Positions 28,501 through 37,510 are shown, counted from the stretch's first letter. The stretch: 64,000 nt of DNA from B10-G9 sp963712165 (GCA_963712165.1 CAVQGY010000005.1:1-64000); one strand, 5' to 3'. The notes: generated from the letters alone by a model not told the origin. Program-made: numbers and translations.

Positions 28501-31500
28501 GGACATAATGAAGGTTATGTGCTGGATCCCATTTTCAGCATCCGGCGCGAAATTCACCTGCCCCCAGGGCAGAGTGTACATTTAATCTCTGTGCTGGGTG
28601 TTGCTGACAGCCGGGAAGGTGCCCTGGATTTGTTGGAAAAATATCGGGATACAGCTGTGATTGAGCGGGCTTTTGAAATTGCTTGGGCTTCAACCCAACT
28701 TAAATTGCGCTCGCTGCGGATTCACCCGGATGAGGCCCGCCGCTTCCAAAAACTAGCTGGCTATCTGTTATACCCCTCAGCATATTTACGCCCACCAGCC
28801 GAGCGCTTGGAGGGAAACCGCCAGGGGCAAGCTGGTCTGTGGCAGTTTGGAATATCGGGTGACCTGCCAATCATGCTGGTCACTATTGCCGATGTGGGTG
28901 ATTTAGGATTGGTAAGACAGCTGCTCCAAGCCCAGGCTTACTGGAGACAGCATGGCTTACTGGTGGATCTGGTGATATTAAATGAGGAATCCAGCAGTTA
29001 TGAACAGCCCCTGATGGAGCGGCTGGATAAACTGGTTCAATCCTCCAGTATTTATACCGGCGATGATCAAGCTGGAGAAGTCTACTTAAGAGCTGTGGAC
29101 CAAATTCAGGAAAAAGACCTGCTCCTGCTTCAGGCAGTAGCTCGGGTATCCCTGGTAGCGGCTCGGGGACCTTTAGCTCAACAAATTGGTGTTCCCCAGG
29201 AGACCATTGAGAAACCCGGCTTGCTGGCCACCAAAAGACTGGATGTAGAACCTTCCCGGTCTCTGCCGTTCAAGGATCTTCCCTATTTCAACAGTCTGGG
29301 AGGTTTCACTACTGATGGTAAAGAATACGTCATTTACCTGGGACCTAATACCAGCACACCCGCTCCCTGGATTAACGTGATCGCCAATCCCCACTTTGGG
29401 ACAATATTGAGTGAAAAAGGAGCTGGCTTTACCTGGTTTGGCAACAGCCAACGCAATCGGTTGACCGACTGGTCGAATGATCCAGTCCTGGATCCTCACT
29501 CAGAAGTGATCTATATCCGGGATGAAGACAGCGGGGAGGTCTGGAACCCTACCGCTGGTCCCATCCGGGGACGAAATGCCTACCGGGTCAGCCACGGTGC
29601 GGGGTATTCCCGATTTGAACATAATAGCCATTCCATTGAACAGCTGCTGACTGTGTTTGTGCCCACCGACGAAGGAGGAGGAGAACCCCTTAAGATCAGT
29701 AAATTAAAACTTCGGAATGATTCCAAGAAGACTCGCCATCTCAGTGTGACCTATTATGTAGAATGGACCCTGGGAGAGCAGCGGGAAATGACACAGCAGC
29801 ATGTAGTGACCGAATGGGAACCCAAGCCGGGACTCATTCTGGCTCGGAACGGTTTTCACCCTGATTTCAGTGAACGGGTCTCTTTTACTTCCATCACTCC
29901 AGCCGCGTCATCATTTACCTGCGATAGGACTGTATTTTTAGGTCGTAATCGAGGTGCAGAGAATCCGGCTGCTCTGGAGCGAGTGGAATTATCCAAGCGG
30001 GTAGGAGCTGGTCTGGATCCCTGCTCTGCCCTCCAGACCAAATTGGAGCTCTCGCCTGGGGAGTCAATGGAAGTGATCTGTGTATTGGGTCAGGGAGAAT
30101 CAGGGAACCAGGCGAAATCACTGGCCCGCAAGTATCGCGACCTTCTTTCGGTCAATCAAGCTTTTGATGAAACGAAATCATATTGGGATAATATTCTTGA
30201 TACAGTCCAGGTTGAAACTCCCGAGATGTCGATCAATTTCCTGCTGAACCGCTGGCTCCTGTACCAGAGCCTGAGCTGCCGGATTTGGGGTCGTTCCGCT
30301 TTTTACCAATCTGGGGGTGCTATTGGCTACCGGGACCAACTGCAGGACGTGGCAGCTTTCTTGCTCGCAGATCCTGCAATAGCTCGAGACCAAATCCTGC
30401 TTGCTGCCAGCCATCAGTACCTTGAAGGTGATGTCCAGCATTGGTGGCATCCTCCGACCGGAGCTGGAATTCGCTCCCGGATTTCGGATGATTTATTGTG
30501 GCTTCCCTATATTACAGCTCAGTATGTCCGGGTCACAGGCGATAGAGAAATTCTCCAGGAACAGATTCCTTTCCTGAACGCGCCAGAACTGGAGCCTGGC
30601 CAGCATGAAGTATTCCTTGAACCCCAGGTTAGCTGGGAAGAAGCAAATCTGTTTGAACACTGCCGTCGGGCGGTTGAAAAAGGACTTACCAAAGGACCCC
30701 ACGGTCTACCCCTGATTGGGACCGGAGATTGGAACGATGGAATGAATCGGGTGGGAGTAGAAGGCCGGGGAGAGAGTGTCTGGTTGGGCTGGTTCCTGAT
30801 CCAGGTCCTGAATGATATGGAATGGCTCTCTAATAGCTTGGGAAAAGAAGAACTTGCCGTAATTTATCAGCAGGAGGCCAAAGCTCTTGAAACCCGGATT
30901 GAAAAGGCAGCTTGGGATGGGGCCTGGTACATCAGGGGCACTTTTGATGACGGGAGTCCCCTGGGATCAGCCAACAACATTGAAGCCAGGATCGACTCAC
31001 TTCCTCAGTCCTGGTCCTGGATCAGCGGTGCCGGCGATCCTGTTCGCAAAGAGCAGGCACTTGAGTCCGCCTGGCGCCAACTTGTCCTCAAAGATGAGAA
31101 ACTGGTCCTTTTGTTTACACCTCCCTTTGATGTCAGCCATCCTTCTCCTGGTTATATTAAAGGATACCCGCCAGGTGTCAGGGAGAATGGCGGTCAGTAT
31201 ACTCACGCTGCTCTGTGGCTGGCTCTGGCTTTTGCCCGCCAGGGAGATGGAAACCGAGCTGGTGAGATCCTACGCATCCTCAATCCGATCGAACATACCC
31301 GGGAGGATATTGACGTCTGGCGCTATACCGTTGAACCTTATGTGATTGCGGCTGATGTTTATCGATTGCCGGGACGAATTGGCCAAGGGGGCTGGAGCTG
31401 GTACACCGGATCGGCAGCCTGGATGTACCGGGTTTGGATTGAAGAGGTGCTTGGTCTGAAGAAGCGCGGGAACCGTCTGATCCTGGATCCAGTGATCCCG

Positions 31501-31698
31501 GATTGGTGGGATGGGTTTAAGATGCAGCTGCGCCATAAAGAAGCGGTTTATGAGATCGAAGTCCTCAACCCGGATCACGTTCAGAGAGGAATTGCCTGGA
31601 TGGAGCTGGATGGACGACCAATGGCTGATGATTTCATCGATCTCGATCCTGAACCTGTTAAACACAGCCTGCGGATCCAGCTGGGCCAAAACCAATAG
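22519..31698 (+). CDS. ndvB: cyclic beta-1,2-glucan synthase (GT84 plus GH94)
   Basis: At 3059 residues this matches NdvB/ChvB/Cgs (about 2830). N-terminal spans (LIHVLIGLFLGGFSWVLHYL and following) precede a second pair near residue 560-610. The glucosyltransferase core has VITLDSDTQLPRD (near 778), LSHDLIEG (near 889) and RRQHRWIRGDW (near 923), the DxD and R/QxxRW elements of a processive GT84 enzyme. Further spans follow, then a glycoamylase-like region and tandem GH94-type carbohydrate-binding and (alpha/alpha)6 domains with GTGDWNDGMN near 2735. The enzyme starts, elongates and cyclises beta-1,2-glucan from UDP-glucose at the inner membrane, and the GH94 part controls ring size. No dedicated exporter gene neighbours it. 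The frame is intact over 9.2 kb; no ribosome binding site is seen. The symbol is by homology only. Confidence 0.9.
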   Translation: MAKKGILLSFFREAEDAQASLRALGGKGFQRRVLLERTSEGRLVRRDPRYRVRSLIHVLIGLFLGGFSWVLHYLDLLPQLIPSKQLNVLLFSGLGLILGASFGGLFSARVLPSVSKRLADQYARWLRREESLLILLAPGHSLAGAVRVIRDAIETDASIFALHPQLHFPPSRPHRELTTLTLPQIKDHASRLAAEHKVDFQGKSSRLLIEGLENSRQTIHDICGDLRDSVHLEQNVSPVAEWILDNEYVIESHGRDVTLNLPKSYYQELPRLSEDPDRDFPRVYSLAKELIAHTDARLDSEKLLAFLDAYQEVDCLTIGELWALPLMLRIALIHQVELLVREAWQELQDRELADLWANRLLAILRREPDQLFAVLADLAGQQSQPSPYFATQLSGHLYDEDAALVPVQSWLERSLRKSLTELHAAEQSRQAISQISIGNAITSLRQLSLLDWREIFEEQSRVEAILRRDPAGIYADMDFDTRNQYRGMVEIMAKGSGMEEIEVARRVVKLAAEDGTREGWESRQKHIGTYLIGEGRARFSKTISCQEKLLFRLRSWIYQHHTPIYLGSILIMTLILIAYPLIKTLNTGLTLMNGLILAIILFPASQLATEWVNYLVTRVIPPRNLPKMDFSEGGIPDVYRTLVVIPMMLTDPKTVEEEIQKLEIRFLGNREYNLIFGLFSDFVDADSPVLDKDQELLDIARFGINRLNQTYGVGRFYLFHRQRVWSESEQKYIGWERKRGKLEELNHLILGQRGEDEPSIVYLGDQNRLRDIRYVITLDSDTQLPRDTARRMIETLAHPLNQPRYDQEGRIAGGSYTIIQPRVSPSLPSATASRFSRIFTDPVGTDPYTKAVSNAYQDLTGEGSYIGKGIYDPRAFHHTLADSFPDECLLSHDLIEGVHVRTGLATDIELFDEFPADYMGYSRRQHRWIRGDWQIAEWIFPRVPSRKGDRIPNPLGAISRWKIFDNLRRSLLPTASVAALILSWLVNSEFPVFTYALIASVLLFQPLAGPLTWATTSKGLGSFSLRQISHDLTRAISEASLLMHQAGLAADAIIRVFIRKWISRRKLLEWTTAQMAAKISGAQENILQLNFWLISIISAVLGAVVFLLRPDRLPAALPWLFLWFFSPLLAWLLTREEPGRKPRQSLSGRDTRKLRRVARRTWRYFDDFVGPDTHWLPPDNYQVSHQNQLALRTSPTNIGMWMLSALAANDFGYLTLNQTIQRLESTMDSLGQIERYNGHLLNWYNLEDLQPLSPRYVSSVDSGNFIAALWTLEVGIKNKLSQPILDQVALTGLQDSGEILLEELRKEKAPEDIIKQVSDLLNLIKKCPPRTMDLIKLIREIHSRVISTADLTRDYAGTQAGGAYWARQLERQVSDWTELIDTYLLWMEILAEKSEEDLAETGLDSLLTLYQDATDAPSLRDLAGEEFTGIGDLDLGRQITESQTQNSPSWVGEFYEVFSRSRWFAGELLSQAESLVEDMRAFSDQIDLGFMYDEKRSLFTIGYNLTTDQFDNSYYDLLASESRLGSYVAISRGDVPVDHWLSLNRPYSSHRGHRVLLSWTGTMFEYLMPLLLQQSYPNSLLDQATREAVNLQIAYGNNRRIPWGISESAYGDLDLNKTYQYKAFGVPWLGLKRDLEEDLVVAPYAAILAVSIEPQAVVKNLDRLAKKGMLSDYGYFEAVDYNRRPRSDAEPGVIVRAYMAHHQGMGFLALTNFLFDDVMKSRFHQDPRIKAAEPLLYERVPVSPPIHHVSTREEISTRVQAIGIAPSISKFDTPHTNTPKIQMLSNGQLSSMTTNAGGGYLRWKEMDLTRWRADSTTDHYGSFLYLRDTDSGEIWSNLYHPLNRKPDRYSVHFPLDRAEYRRRDNGVETRTEVIVSPEDDVEIRRITLINRSIRTRKIQATSYYELAMSTPGADRQHQAFNKLFIQTESVVEKQALLAYRRARQEDDPPIYTVHSLDAIDQTIQTGMPQFETDRRVFIGRGHSLANPMGIETKLGHNEGYVLDPIFSIRREIHLPPGQSVHLISVLGVADSREGALDLLEKYRDTAVIERAFEIAWASTQLKLRSLRIHPDEARRFQKLAGYLLYPSAYLRPPAERLEGNRQGQAGLWQFGISGDLPIMLVTIADVGDLGLVRQLLQAQAYWRQHGLLVDLVILNEESSSYEQPLMERLDKLVQSSSIYTGDDQAGEVYLRAVDQIQEKDLLLLQAVARVSLVAARGPLAQQIGVPQETIEKPGLLATKRLDVEPSRSLPFKDLPYFNSLGGFTTDGKEYVIYLGPNTSTPAPWINVIANPHFGTILSEKGAGFTWFGNSQRNRLTDWSNDPVLDPHSEVIYIRDEDSGEVWNPTAGPIRGRNAYRVSHGAGYSRFEHNSHSIEQLLTVFVPTDEGGGEPLKISKLKLRNDSKKTRHLSVTYYVEWTLGEQREMTQQHVVTEWEPKPGLILARNGFHPDFSERVSFTSITPAASSFTCDRTVFLGRNRGAENPAALERVELSKRVGAGLDPCSALQTKLELSPGESMEVICVLGQGESGNQAKSLARKYRDLLSVNQAFDETKSYWDNILDTVQVETPEMSINFLLNRWLLYQSLSCRIWGRSAFYQSGGAIGYRDQLQDVAAFLLADPAIARDQILLAASHQYLEGDVQHWWHPPTGAGIRSRISDDLLWLPYITAQYVRVTGDREILQEQIPFLNAPELEPGQHEVFLEPQVSWEEANLFEHCRRAVEKGLTKGPHGLPLIGTGDWNDGMNRVGVEGRGESVWLGWFLIQVLNDMEWLSNSLGKEELAVIYQQEAKALETRIEKAAWDGAWYIRGTFDDGSPLGSANNIEARIDSLPQSWSWISGAGDPVRKEQALESAWRQLVLKDEKLVLLFTPPFDVSHPSPGYIKGYPPGVRENGGQYTHAALWLALAFARQGDGNRAGEILRILNPIEHTREDIDVWRYTVEPYVIAADVYRLPGRIGQGGWSWYTGSAAWMYRVWIEEVLGLKKRGNRLILDPVIPDWWDGFKMQLRHKEAVYEIEVLNPDHVQRGIAWMELDGRPMADDFIDLDPEPVKHSLRIQLGQNQ

Positions 31699-31726
31699 AA
31701 TTCATATTACAGCGGAGGGGAATAAT

Positions 31727-34065
31727 TCAGATTTCCTTTTCTGTTGTGGGATTCAGTGCCAGTGTTGCCCTGGTCCTGGCTTCGATCTCCTCCTCCCCCC
31801 ATGCCAAGGTCAGGCCTTCTCCTTTTCTCCAGAGTGGGATCTGGTCATCATAATGTTTAGAAAAGGGATTCCCGGACTGTCCGCCAGCCAGGACAAATAA
31901 GTTATTCTCCCATTCACCCACGTCGAGAACCATCCTCAGATTGGCGATCCCGGTGGGATTGTGGGCGGGAATCTTCAAGGAACGCTGGGCCTGGGAGACG
32001 GTCTGGCTGTCCCCGCCCCAGGGGAAGGGTCCCCGGTTGAAGACCTTTCCGATCAACCGCTGCCCCCCAAAGGGGTGCTCCAGGGTCAAGGGCCGAATTT
32101 CCCCCCAGGTCCAGTTCTCCGGCTTTTCCCCATAATCCTCGGTTAGTTTATTCAGCGCGCCGTTAAGAGCCCGGCTGATCAGTTCCTCCCGGGATCCGCC
32201 TAAGTCAATATTGGATCCCTTCTGTAAAACCCGGGAAATATGGCTGACCTGGCGTTTACCCAGCGAGGCATACAGCAGGGGGTGGGTAGACTTGCCCAGG
32301 TACCATTCCCCCGCTTCCGGCGCGTGAACCTCCCCTAACTCCCGGACCAGCTCAGCCAGTAAGAATTCATACAAAGTGGCAGCAGGGGAATCCGGGCTGA
32401 CCCGTCCATCCCAGACTCCCAGGAGTGCCAGGGCTTCCAGGGTTTTCTTTCCCTCAACCGGGATGCCCAGCACGATCTCCCGGATCTCGCGCCAGGGGAT
32501 TGCCACCAGGTCCTCCTGCAGGGAGGCCATGCTCTTCAGATCCCAATCCCGGCGTTCATCTAATACTTCCACGATCCGGGTCAGCCGGTAGCCGTCCGCA
32601 AAATCGTGTCCCAGGTAGGGCTCCTCACCGGGAACCGGTTTGGTGTTGGCAGTGGCGATCAGCCCTGGCGCTGGGTTCTCACAAAAGGGCATGTCCTCAA
32701 GGGGGATGCGGTCTGGCTCCCCGGCCAAATCCGGGTCCCAGCCAGGCAGAGGTATGGTGGATGTGAAGTTTTGCGATGAGGGAAATCCCCGATGAACTGC
32801 CAGCCGATCGTGTCTGACTGGTCGGCATAGACCATATTCATGGCAGCCTGGTACCAGCGTGACCAGCAGGTCCGGAAATCCTGGAAGTTACTCACCCGGT
32901 GGACCGCAAACAGGCCCTGGATAGGGCGGGGATTCATCCAGCCGGACCGGATGGATAAGGGGAGATCGACGCCTTCCAGGACATCGGAGATGATCGGCCC
33001 CCGGGGAGTGCTCATAACAGTATCCTGAAAAGGTGCCTGGCCCTTGACCTGGAAGGTGTGCTGGGTCACATCCAGGGGAAGATAATCCTCACCGTCACGG
33101 ACCATGACTCCTTCGGCATCCAGCTCTTCCAGGAAGAGGTCGGTGTTGTCTGCGCTGCCCCCGGTCACGCCCCAGGCGGCATGCTGGTTGTGGCCCAGGG
33201 AAAAGAAAGGCGTGCCTGCCAGGGCTGCTCCCCGCAGTTTGTAATCAGGAGTCTCCAGGCAGGCCAGATACCAGTGGGAGGGGATGGTGGGGCTCAAATG
33301 GGGGTCGTTGGCTAATATGGGGCGGCCGGTTGCCGAGCGGGAAGTGTTCACAGCCCAGCTGTTGGAGCCGCCAGAAGTTCCCAAGCCCAGTGCTCCGGCC
33401 AGCTCCTGGATATCCTGGGCGATCTTTAGCCCGCTGACCCCCGAAGGCTGGTTGACCGGGAAAGCGGCCGGGAGCCACTCCGGGTAGGCGCCGTCCAAAG
33501 CCTGGAGGGCCTCGGGACCATACTCGCGCAGAATCATCAGGCGGTTGATCTTATAAGGCCAGGGAGAGAGGATCAGGGCTACAAAGTTGAGGATTCCCAG
33601 CGGGTCGGCTCCCTGGATCTCGGTCGGCTGGGATTTGAGTAGACTGAACTCCGGGGCAGGTTTGGCACAGCCGATTTTCACACCTGCGTTGATCCCGGCC
33701 GCGAAGGCACCCAGCAGACCCCGGTCGCCTTCCTCCAGGAGCTGAAACTGGGCAGCGGCATGGCGGCCCAGGCCTACCCGGACGGTCAGGCGGTCCACAG
33801 GCAGGGCAAGCGGGCCGAAGATCTCGGCCAGCGTTCCCCGTGCGGTGCGGACCAGGCGCTCGATCTGAAAGGAGCGGTCCTGGCCCTGGCAGAATCCCAG
33901 GCCATAAAAGGCGTCCGCTTCGGATTCAGCTTGAATGTAGGGAACACCGTATTCGTCCCTCCGGATCAGGACCGGCGCGTTGATCCCCTGCACCTCGAGT
34001 TCCCCCTTGAGGATGGGCAGGCGCTTTCCGAGAGCAGCGCCCAGGATGAGTCGTGTGAAGTTCAT
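31727..34065 (-). CDS. penicillin acylase family amidohydrolase, one frameshift
   Basis: Joined product about 778 residues. The frame from 34065 (MNFTRLILGAALGKRLPI) carries RRDEYGVPYIQAESEADAFY and GFCQGQDRSFQIE of the A chain, then GTSGGSNSWAVNTSRSATG, where the Ser of the GGSNSWAV motif becomes the N-terminal nucleophile after self-cleavage, then ILANDPHL. The shift is at 32769-32772: GDFPHRK should continue with NFTSTIPLPGWDPDLAGEPD, which needs one more A in the coding-strand A run. The rest (NPAPGLIATANTKPV) is normal. The family hydrolyses amide bonds such as those in acyl-homoserine lactones or beta-lactam side chains. No signal peptide is obvious. TGCTATACT ends 8 nt before the ATG, suggesting a very short or absent leader. 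Confidence 0.85.
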
Positions 34066-34099
34066 ATGAGTTTTAGTATAGCATGGGAGGGAGCGCCGT

Positions 34100-34475
34100 T
34101 GGCGCGACCGGGATAGACTGACTGGAGGATGGATACAAGACAAAAAAATCAGCTCTCAGAGCGGAGGCCGGAGGCCGTAGTCGAAGAGGCGGATCTGACT
34201 GAATTCGCCATTTCGTCTTCGCTCCATCCCCTGGATGTCGCTCCGCTCAATGAGCTGCGATTTTTTTCGAGAATGACATACAGGTAAACCTCCCTTAAGG
34301 GAGGTTTGTTTTGATTCAGCCCATGGATTTGTCCATCGGTGAACATTAAATCCGAACAAACATATACGTGAGATTGCCACGTCGATCCTTCGTTGAAATT
34401 CAGGATCTTCTCGCAATGACAGAAAAGAGGCGACGATACGGGTCGCCCCACGATTTATTCATCTGCCGTCTTAGA
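34100..34475. repeat. repeat island: R3 remnant, R4 copy 3, R1 partial, inverted R2, R6 arm
   Basis: GCGACCGGGATAGACTGACT, then R4 (34180-34275), then a reduced R1 (34282-34346) with AAACCTCCCTTAAGGGAGGT and TCAGCCCATGG, an inverted R2 ending TCTCGCAATGACAG and a GGGTCGCCCC arm. No gene is seen. Confidence 0.6.
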
Positions 34476-34486
34476 ATTCTAGTAAT

Positions 34487-34747
34487 TTAGTGGTCCCACT
34501 CATCCCGCTTATCAGACTTTCTGTCTGTTTCACCCCGCGCCGCGCGATAGACCAGGTAGCCGGTCCCCAGTACCAGGGAGATGACAGCCAGGACCATGCT
34601 CAGGGTATCAAAGAGGGACTTTAACTCCATTTCTCCCGTCCCGGCCAATAATCCTCCCAGATTAAAATCGCCCAGGAAAGTGGAAATAAGCAAACCGATC
34701 ACAAAGATGAAAATAATCTGTCTCAAGGCTGGGGATGTGTTTTTCAT
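34487..34747 (-). CDS. small membrane protein, 86 aa
   Basis: GGAGGAG lies ahead of the ATG. Two membrane spans (IIFIFVIGLLISTFLGDFNL and LSMVLAVISLVLGTGYLVY) are separated by a short loop, and the C-terminal tail is charged (ETDRKSDKRDEWDH) and probably cytoplasmic. The pattern resembles small uncharacterised chloroflexal membrane proteins; no function can be assigned. It stands alone between repeats. Confidence 0.65.
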   Translation of the reverse strand: MKNTSPALRQIIFIFVIGLLISTFLGDFNLGGLLAGTGEMELKSLFDTLSMVLAVISLVLGTGYLVYRAARGETDRKSDKRDEWDH

Positions 34748-34764
34748 AGTGGCGTTCTCCTCCG

Positions 34765-34830
34765 GTCCTGCGGACCGAGATTGCCGCGCTTCCTCTTCGC
34801 TTTCAGCTCAGAGTCACCTCGCAATGACAT
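34765..34830 (-). repeat. R2 copy, inverted
   Basis: GAGATTGCCGCGCTTCCTC to CACCTCGCAATGACATGAG is an inverted R2, between two minus-strand genes. Confidence 0.55.
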
Positions 34831-34887
34831 GAGCGCTTTTCGTCATACGACTTACTTCTTACGATTTACGATCTTTCACCATCCCAA

Positions 34888-36297
34888 TCACGGCTTCAGA
34901 CTGAAATCCACTTCCGGGTAACCCTGGGAGATGCCTTCCAGGCTGACCGTTTTATCTCCCAGGAGATAACGATCGAAAAAGGCCACTGTTTCTGCGTTGA
35001 TGATTTCCAGGACCAGTTCGCCATCGATGGGACCTTTCAATCCCATGGTGGCCGTCAGCGGTGAGAGCATGGGCAGGCTGGTAAAGTCGTAATGCTGTGT
35101 GCCTTCAATACTGACCTGGATCACGGCGTTGTCAGCTGTATTGGCAATCTGGATCATCAGGTCATCATTCCGGTCCTGGCCTGCCACCGGGCTCCAGCGT
35201 TCGCTGTAGAGAAAGATGGCTGGTTTGCGCAGAACCAGTTCTTCGATCACCTTCTGGGCAGGTTCCACCCAGGGGTCCATGCCCAATACTGCCTGGCAGC
35301 GCACATCGGTCAGGCAGAAGCGGACTGCCGCTCCGCCTCCTGTTGAATGTCCAAAGACACCGATCTTTTCCAGGTCCAGGCTTCCGGCGGGGAGCCATAC
35401 CTCCTTTTTAGACTGGTTCAATTCAGTCAGCACATCCAGGACCAGGTCAATATCCTCCGACCACTGATGGGAGAGAATATCCGAAGCTCGATCATATTCC
35501 TGGTCGCTGACACCATCGGGCAGGGCGTCATGATTGACGGCCACCTGGCGGCCATCAGGGAAAAGAGTGTGGATCGCTCCATAAGTGTGATTGATCCCCA
35601 CGACAACATAACCATGGGACGCCAGCTCTTCAACCTGGTAGATATTTTGCTCCTTAAAACCTTCCCAGCCGTGAGAGAAGATCAGCAGCGGATAAGGTTC
35701 TTCAGAGATCAGGAAAGGTGCTTCCCAGAAAGCGTTGGCATTCACATATTTGAGGTGATTCAGTGTAAAAGAAGGCAGATTCAACTTTTCTGCGATGACT
35801 GGTGCGGCAGATTGAATACCCGGCATCCAGCTGGCCCGGTGATCCGACTTTTCAGGAGCCGCCGGATACCAGATCTGGACCATCAGCTCACGAGGCGCTG
35901 TGGGATCTTCCCCGTAGAGTTCCACCCTGTCGGGATCGACCAGGTGGATTTCCCGGGTTCCCACAAGGTGAGGTCCGGAGATCGGATAAGGGGATGGCAC
36001 GGGAGTTAGAAATCCCAGGGTAAGTGAGATCCCAGCCAAGAGGATTGATAGGCCCAGGAGCAGGATCCGCCCTCTGCGCTGTATTCGCTGATACCCGGCA
36101 AACCTGAGTAGGGGAAGTGCGATGAATAGAGGCCAGAGCTGCCAGCGGAAACCTTCCAGAAAAAGCTGGGCTGCTGCGAAGATCCCCAAGAAGGCAGACA
36201 TCAGCCAGCCCTTATATTTTGCCGGAACACTGGGCACCAGCATGATCACCGCTGCGAGGATGGTTAGAATGCTTAGTAAAAGTTCAAATGTGCGCAT
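34888..36297 (-). CDS. alpha/beta hydrolase, PAF-acetylhydrolase-like, with N-terminal membrane spans
   Basis: The 469-residue product starts with three to four hydrophobic spans (FELLLSILTILAAVIMLVPS, WLMSAFLGIFAAAQLFL, ILLLGLSILLAGISLTLGFL). The outward domain has the PAF-AH/dienelactone hydrolase order: VQIWYPA, LLIFSHGWEG (oxyanion region), nucleophile elbow GVFGHSTGGGAA, acid in LGMDPW and histidine in EGTQHYDFTSLP. Such enzymes hydrolyse short-chain esters or oxidised phospholipids. The whole protein is a membrane-tethered extracytoplasmic esterase by inference. It is a single gene on this strand, divergent from the CDF transporter. Confidence 0.8.
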   Translation of the reverse strand: MRTFELLLSILTILAAVIMLVPSVPAKYKGWLMSAFLGIFAAAQLFLEGFRWQLWPLFIALPLLRFAGYQRIQRRGRILLLGLSILLAGISLTLGFLTPVPSPYPISGPHLVGTREIHLVDPDRVELYGEDPTAPRELMVQIWYPAAPEKSDHRASWMPGIQSAAPVIAEKLNLPSFTLNHLKYVNANAFWEAPFLISEEPYPLLIFSHGWEGFKEQNIYQVEELASHGYVVVGINHTYGAIHTLFPDGRQVAVNHDALPDGVSDQEYDRASDILSHQWSEDIDLVLDVLTELNQSKKEVWLPAGSLDLEKIGVFGHSTGGGAAVRFCLTDVRCQAVLGMDPWVEPAQKVIEELVLRKPAIFLYSERWSPVAGQDRNDDLMIQIANTADNAVIQVSIEGTQHYDFTSLPMLSPLTATMGLKGPIDGELVLEIINAETVAFFDRYLLGDKTVSLEGISQGYPEVDFSLKP

Positions 36298-36453
36298 AGG
36301 GTGGGGTCCTGTTGGATGAATAAACGTCTATATTTTATCCTACCCGATATATAATATGCAGTGGATCCATCAGCATGATTTTACCCCAGACTGGCCTGAC
36401 AGCTTGAAATCAGACGCGGGGAATATTTCCAGTGTCGAGAGGGAATATAACCT

Positions 36454-37392
36454 ATGAAAACAGTTCCAGATACATCCACCCCCTTAACCCGCTACGCCTG
36501 GCTTTCCATTGGAGCCGCCCTGGTCACCATCAGCCTGAAAGCAGCTGCCTATTTTTACACAGATTCGGTGGGTTTTCTTTCAGATGCTGCGGAGTCCGTG
36601 GTCAATCTGGTGGGTGCGGTAGTAGCATTGGTCATGCTGACCATCGCCGCCCGTCCAGCTGATGAGGAGCATGCCTACGGGCACGGCAAGGCGGAGTATT
36701 TTTCCAGTGGGATCGAAGGCACATTGATCCTGGTTGCAGCCCTCAGTATCGCTTTCGCGGCCATCCAGCGATTGCTCGCCCCCCGACCTCTGGAGCAGGT
36801 AGGTTTGGGGTTGGCAGTTTCTGCCGCCGCCTCGGTTGTCAACCTGGCCGTCGGCCAGATCATGATCAGGGTTGGCAAACGCAGGGAATCGATCACCTTG
36901 GAAGCCAATGGCAAACACTTGATGACCGATGTCTGGACTTCTATCGGCGTGCTGGCCGGGGTGGGCGCGGTGGCGCTGACAGACTGGGGCTGGCTTGACC
37001 CCATCGTGGCCCTGGCTGTGGCGGGTAATATCGTCTGGACCGGAGTGCAGATCGTGCGTCGCTCGGTTTTAGGATTGATGGACACAGCCCTGCCAGCTCC
37101 CCAGTTGGCAGTGATAGAAGAGATCCTGGAAAGTCACCGCCAGGAAGGAATCGATTTCCATGCCCTGCGAACCCGCCAGGCGGGCACCCGGGCTTTTATG
37201 TCTTTCCACGTGCTGGTACCCGGGGAGTGGACCGTCCAGCGCGGCCATGATCTGCTGGAGAAAATCGAATTCGATTTGAGGAAAGTCCTGCCAAATGCGG
37301 TAGTCTTCACCCACCTGGAATCCCTGACAGATCCGGTATCGTGGGATGATAATGATCTGGATCGGTCCCATCCGCCGCTCCAGGAGGATTAA
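36454..37392 (+). CDS. cation diffusion facilitator metal exporter
   Basis: The 312-residue product has the six-span CDF topology (AWLSIGAALVTISLKAAAYF, ESVVNLVGAVVALVMLTIA and others) followed by a C-terminal cytoplasmic alpha-beta domain (EGIDFHALRTRQAGTRAFMS). Metal-site segments are FLSDAAES in span 2 and HLMTDVWTS in span 5, and AYGHGKAEYFSS is the family loop. The usual second acidic residue of span 2 is Asn in VVNLVG, so one ligand differs. It would export Zn, Fe or Mn against protons; the metal cannot be assigned. GAGGG is present 12 nt before the ATG. Confidence 0.85.
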   Translation: MKTVPDTSTPLTRYAWLSIGAALVTISLKAAAYFYTDSVGFLSDAAESVVNLVGAVVALVMLTIAARPADEEHAYGHGKAEYFSSGIEGTLILVAALSIAFAAIQRLLAPRPLEQVGLGLAVSAAASVVNLAVGQIMIRVGKRRESITLEANGKHLMTDVWTSIGVLAGVGAVALTDWGWLDPIVALAVAGNIVWTGVQIVRRSVLGLMDTALPAPQLAVIEEILESHRQEGIDFHALRTRQAGTRAFMSFHVLVPGEWTVQRGHDLLEKIEFDLRKVLPNAVVFTHLESLTDPVSWDDNDLDRSHPPLQED

Positions 37393-37394
37393 CT

Positions 37395-37510
37395 TCGCGA
37401 CAGGCGTGGCAATCTCCTGAGAGATAAGATTGCCGCATTGGTCTTTCGTTTTCACTCAGGAGCTACTCGCAATGACAAGAAAAGGGCGACCCGTCGGGTC
37501 GCCCCTACAA
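37395..37510. repeat. R2 remnants and R6 palindrome
   Basis: AGATTGCCGCATTGGTC to CTCGCAATGACAAG is an inverted R2 immediately after the CDF gene; GGGCGACCCGTCGGGTCGCC at 37484-37503 is a perfect R6 palindrome. Confidence 0.6.

Noticed and set aside
22774..31695. Numerous antisense frames inside the glucan synthase gene, such as 22774-23397, 24391-24816 and 30178-30450
   Set aside because: They lack ribosome binding sites and protein-like patterns; the plus-strand frame is intact and conserved in domain order.
34149..34451. Two minus-strand frames across the repeat island (86 and 100 aa)
   Set aside because: They translate R1, R4 and R2 repeats that also translate into similar frames elsewhere, so they are repeat-derived.
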